From contig DASYQE010000278.1 in NCBI GenBank assembly GCA_036005805.1, positions 1 to 15,469 of the forward strand: a stretch of 15,469 nt of DNA, in the 5' to 3' direction. This document shows positions 14,901 through 15,469 of this stretch, in pieces; position 1 is the stretch's first letter, and each line of letters begins with the position of its first letter. Below the pieces are notes generated by a model. It was not told the origin of the DNA, did not search any database, and worked only from the letters and a program-made list of their open reading frames with translations. A program made the translations under genes and the position numbers. The stretch comes from DASRAU01 sp036005805 (lineage in GTDB: Bacteria > Acidobacteriota > Polarisedimenticolia > Gp22-AA2).

Positions 14901-15303
14901 GGTCGGCGCGGTGACCCCGATCCTTTCGGATGTCACGGCCTGTTACGACAACAGCTGCGGATCGCCGCCGGCGGAGGTCACTCCGGTCCTCTTCTCGAGC
15001 CAGACGGTCTTCGGCTGGCCGGTCCCGGGTTCCGGCGCGCATGGGAACTCGTACCGGGGAACGATTCCGGCAGGTCTGCTCGGGAGCCGCAGTCCGGCGG
15101 CTCGGTACGATCAGATCTGCTACGAGAGCGCGGACGCGCTCGCCGACGGGTCCACGGCCTCCACCGACGCGTCCACGCCGCCGCCGGGGACTGCCTTCTA
15201 CTACCTCGTCACCGAAGAGGGGGCCTGCGGGGAGGGCCCCCTGGGCTTCGACTCGTCGAGCCAGGCAATCCCGAACACGTCCCCCTGTCCGACGCCTCCC
15301 TGA
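11992..15303 (+). CDS. Secreted sedolisin (S53, pro-kumamolisin type) with long multidomain C-terminal extension
   Basis: 1103 residues, ATG preceded by AGAAGGAAG. The signal peptide has core LVWVLLAMASLAG. Residues about 33-190 form the pro-kumamolisin prodomain (SPLYNKWILPEEFQARFGP at 86-104). The catalytic domain spans about 203-590: E304 and D308 in ExxxD, oxyanion Asp D390 in SSGDRGSND, and nucleophile S507 in SGTSAVAP. GYDPVTGIGTP supplies the C-terminal calcium site. All key residues are present, so an active acid serine endopeptidase that self-processes after export is expected. Residues about 595-680 are a carboxypeptidase-regulatory-like sandwich (GDLQGMV, ATTTDGAGHYVF, LPGGVYDVTV), then about 300 residues of beta-rich sequence, and finally the FN3-like module shared with the giant protein. 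Most family members stop near the end of the catalytic domain, so about 500 extra residues are unusual. With the M14 exopeptidase it forms an endo-plus-exo protein-digestion pair. Confidence 0.92.
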   Translation: MRPTPRAIRPLVWVLLAMASLAGPAGGAVPEPVPVRRNTPPGLEEASFLRREDPGLPIVVTLALDLRDRAGAEALTAAQHDPRSPLYNKWILPEEFQARFGPRPEDVQAAADFLLSRGFTDIEMPAARIVSARGTVGLAETAFKVAINAYAHGGREVYANDGDPLLPPELAGKVVRVGGLDSLTVRKPSYVFSGNPYYTHRDWANAYNQIASFDAGFKAEPGVTIAIAGAYQVETPLLNDIFTREGGAAQGYNTWSDGASGPRTVFQGTNGPADNPPGTCVVKASVQGSKGCTLQNGTNGDSLEAQLDSVMISSTANDAHLVNYMVNNLLVDSFTVMYQFIADQAADIKVVSSSWGLCVGQTPDTTIANDEAAFLQADAAGQAWFLSSGDRGSNDCGGSPNPDTEWPASSAHVTGAGGSDMDDNFGADGFNAGYAPEIGCSDGGGGVPSKSGSLYDRPAWQTGPGVPAGTKRVVPDISAHYGQCGGSTRAAYAVTLGSFIYQTSGTSAVAPMWAGAWAVGNQIVGQSMGHAAPLLYRILRSEAGTSYAQSFHDITSGSNGAFTAGPGYDPVTGIGTPDWGGLYASLQTLFSPSTGDLQGMVADASTSAPIAGAQVTTSGAASNATTTDGAGHYVFAGLPGGVYDVTVTAPGYTVATASGVVVAGGATTTQNFALTAAPPAGCLVDTTQGDFQSGVPTGLDLTSSPGDVKLAIASGGTETLDQQNINVGSTGNTITTTSWQAQTFVPALAGTLTRADLDLFCSGCSGASPDITVEVRTTSGGLPTSTVLATSTIAGFTDAAATFHTATFGAPATLASGTTYAIVLRLTTNRATGNYAALRSNNNQYAGGSQVVSTNSGVSWASQGTDLGFKTFMTTSVVYGSAGDLVSRVRDANPAAGATPHWTSLAWTATTPAGTSVRFQAAASNSLAGPFAFIGPDGTSATFFTTSPASLSGALFSGRYLKYRAFLGTTVGAVTPILSDVTACYDNSCGSPPAEVTPVLFSSQTVFGWPVPGSGAHGNSYRGTIPAGLLGSRSPAARYDQICYESADALADGSTASTDASTPPPGTAFYYLVTEEGACGEGPLGFDSSSQAIPNTSPCPTPP
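14986..15300 (+). repeat. FN3-like three-cysteine module, copy 2 (C terminus of sedolisin)
   Basis: Residues 999-1103 of the sedolisin repeat the module of the giant protein. It opens FSSQTVFGWPVPGSG and continues with NSYRGTIPAG, YDQICYES, FYYLVTEE and CGEGPLG, then IPNTSPC and four last residues. The YRGTIPA, ADG, GT-x-FYYLV, CGEG-x-LG and IPNT-x-PC segments and three cysteines are conserved in both copies. Its terminal position here suggests an attachment or targeting role, but the internal position in the other protein argues against a cleaved sorting signal. Confidence 0.75.
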
Positions 15304-15469
15304 TGTTCATCGTCGAACTGACCTACAGGGCCCCGCTCGCGGAGATCGACGCGAAGATGCGCCCCCACGTGGCGTTCCTCGACAAGTACTACGCGGCGGG
15401 GAACTTCCTGATGTCCGGCCGGCAGATCCCGCGGACGGGAGGAATCATCGTGGCCCTGGCCGAATCGCG
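15303..15469 (+). CDS. YciI-family protein (partial, C terminus beyond right edge)
   Basis: The ATG at 15303 shares its A with the sedolisin stop (TGATG), suggesting translational coupling. The 55 complete codons seen begin MFIVELTYRAPLAEIDA, followed by RPHVAFLDKYYAAG, SGRQIPRTGG and IIVAL. This matches the start of YciI/YCII-family proteins, small (about 95 residues) ferredoxin-like alpha/beta dimers of mostly unknown function. H22 sits at the position of the conserved family histidine. There is no signal peptide, so it is cytoplasmic, unlike its three upstream neighbours. About 40 residues are missing at the edge. The physiological link to the protease is not evident. Confidence 0.83.
   Translation, partial: MFIVELTYRAPLAEIDAKMRPHVAFLDKYYAAGNFLMSGRQIPRTGGIIVALAES

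Noticed and set aside
1..15469. tRNA, rRNA, transposase or integrase genes
   Set aside because: Nothing resembling these was seen on either strand; nearly all sequence is taken by the five genes and three short gaps.

Overview
The window is a G+C-rich (about two thirds by eye), densely coded bacterial chromosome segment. It holds five protein genes, two of them cut by the window edges. I see no RNA gene, mobile element or CRISPR array. The best guess for the host is a free-living Acidobacteriota bacterium, possibly a deep lineage such as Polarisedimenticolia or Thermoanaerobaculia. The basis is the combination of a winged-helix/TPR membrane regulator, a pro-kumamolisin-type sedolisin, a large M14 peptidase and secreted proteins built from Asp-box, Cys-rich slime-mold-type and DUF11 repeats. 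Myxococcota or Gemmatimonadota cannot be excluded from sequence alone.

Layout. On the minus strand, from 2015 leftward through the window edge, lies a membrane-tethered transcriptional regulator (N-terminal OmpR/CadC-type winged helix, one membrane helix, TolB/FlgO-like region, TPRs). A 166-bp divergent intergenic region (2016-2181) carries a two-part direct repeat and candidate promoters facing both ways. On the plus strand, 2182-8955 encodes a 2257-residue secreted mosaic protein: Asp-box beta-propeller, about 360 unassigned residues, eight or nine CDDGNxCT-type Cys-rich repeats, one FN3-like module, then six DUF11 repeats. After a 93-bp gap containing a short hairpin and a perfect 14-bp palindrome comes a secreted M14 zinc carboxypeptidase-like protein (9049-11826) with a glutamine-amidotransferase-like C-terminal part. 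After a 165-bp gap comes a secreted sedolisin (S53) with a long C-terminal extension (11992-15303). Its stop codon overlaps the start of a YciI-family gene that runs off the right edge.

How the parts may work together. All three complete genes encode proteins with export signals and two are peptidases, so this looks like an extracellular protein-degradation and surface/adhesion locus next to a membrane-bound regulator. The strongest internal link is one FN3-like, three-cysteine module found both inside the giant protein and at the extreme C terminus of the sedolisin, more than half identical by eye. The direct repeats in the divergent promoter region are the natural candidates for the regulator's binding sites. 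Both ideas are inference from sequence and position, not demonstrated.
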